From: an uncultured Clostridia bacterium
GTDB taxonomy: Bacteria; Bacillota; Clostridia; Oscillospirales; Acutalibacteraceae
Reading direction: 5' to 3'
Assembly: GCA_947567585.1 (NCBI GenBank)
Contig: CANONE010000018.1
Location: 1 to 21,271, forward strand
DNA length: 21,271 nucleotides
Shown: in pieces, positions 21,231 through 21,271 of the stretch
Layout: each line of letters opens with the position of its first letter
Position numbering within the stretch: the first letter of the stretch is position 1
Notes under the pieces: model-generated
The model's input: the letters and a program-made list of their open reading frames with translations, nothing else
Told to the model about the DNA's origin: nothing
The model's database searches: none
Position numbers and translations under genes: made by a program

Positions 21231-21271
21231 ATGCCAGAATTTTCGTTGAAAATGGAACGGATTCAAGGAAA
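21231..21271 (+). CDS. Possible first codons of a gene cut by the window edge
   Basis: An ATG at 21231 opens a frame of 13 codons to the edge (begins MPEFSLKMERIQG). CCGGAG lies just 2 bases before the ATG, close for a ribosome site, and a second in-frame ATG at 21252 is an alternative. A plausible promoter lies 25 bases upstream. Too little is present to name a product. Confidence 0.3.
   Translation, partial: MPEFSLKMERIQG

Overview
The window reads as chromosome of a GC-rich Gram-positive anaerobe in the class Clostridia, most likely a gut Oscillospiraceae/Lachnospiraceae-type bacterium. This is inferred from lipoprotein signals with a short Gly/Ala-Cys lipobox, strong AGGAGG ribosome sites, sigma-A type promoters, and the gene mix (QueH, XpaC/TelA, solute-binding protein plus hybrid kinase, cytoplasmic GH95, MATE pump). 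No rRNA, tRNA, CRISPR array or intact insertion sequence was found.

Layout. Positions 1-650 are different from the rest: AT-rich DNA with the 5' part of a small cysteine-rich zinc-ribbon gene, then a decayed tyrosine-recombinase fragment, which looks like the edge of an old mobile element. From 915 to about 16470 nearly everything is on the minus strand, in four transcription units: (i) fruK-like sugar-phosphate kinase (15545-16468) from its own promoter; (ii) xpaC - two GNAT acetyltransferases - telA - lemA-like - TPM-domain membrane protein (15403 down to 9922), with a clear promoter before xpaC and a hairpin terminator after the TPM gene; (iii) queH - metal-dependent hydrolase - conserved Clostridia protein with a nuclease-like motif pattern - small 87-residue protein - GH95 glycosidase (9824 down to 5063), in which three consecutive gene pairs overlap by exactly 8 bases; (iv) hybrid sensor kinase - solute-binding lipoprotein (4842 down to 980) from a near-consensus promoter, ending at a strong hairpin.

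From 16603 rightwards the genes are on the plus strand: a small Asp/Ser-rich lipoprotein, a 17-bp-stem terminator, a MATE family exporter with a structured GC-rich leader and a TTG start, then an M28 metallopeptidase and an amidohydrolase 23 bases apart. The right edge may hold the first codons of another plus-strand gene.

How they may work together (inference). Kinase and solute-binding lipoprotein make a ligand-sensing pair with no permease beside them. XpaC/TelA plus LemA/TPM are two pairs of membrane or envelope-associated families placed in one locus, suggesting an envelope-stress or membrane-maintenance role. The queH unit seems to be housekeeping plus sugar or small-molecule catabolism. 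The M28 peptidase and amidohydrolase probably act in sequence or in parallel in cytoplasmic peptide or cyclic-amide turnover.
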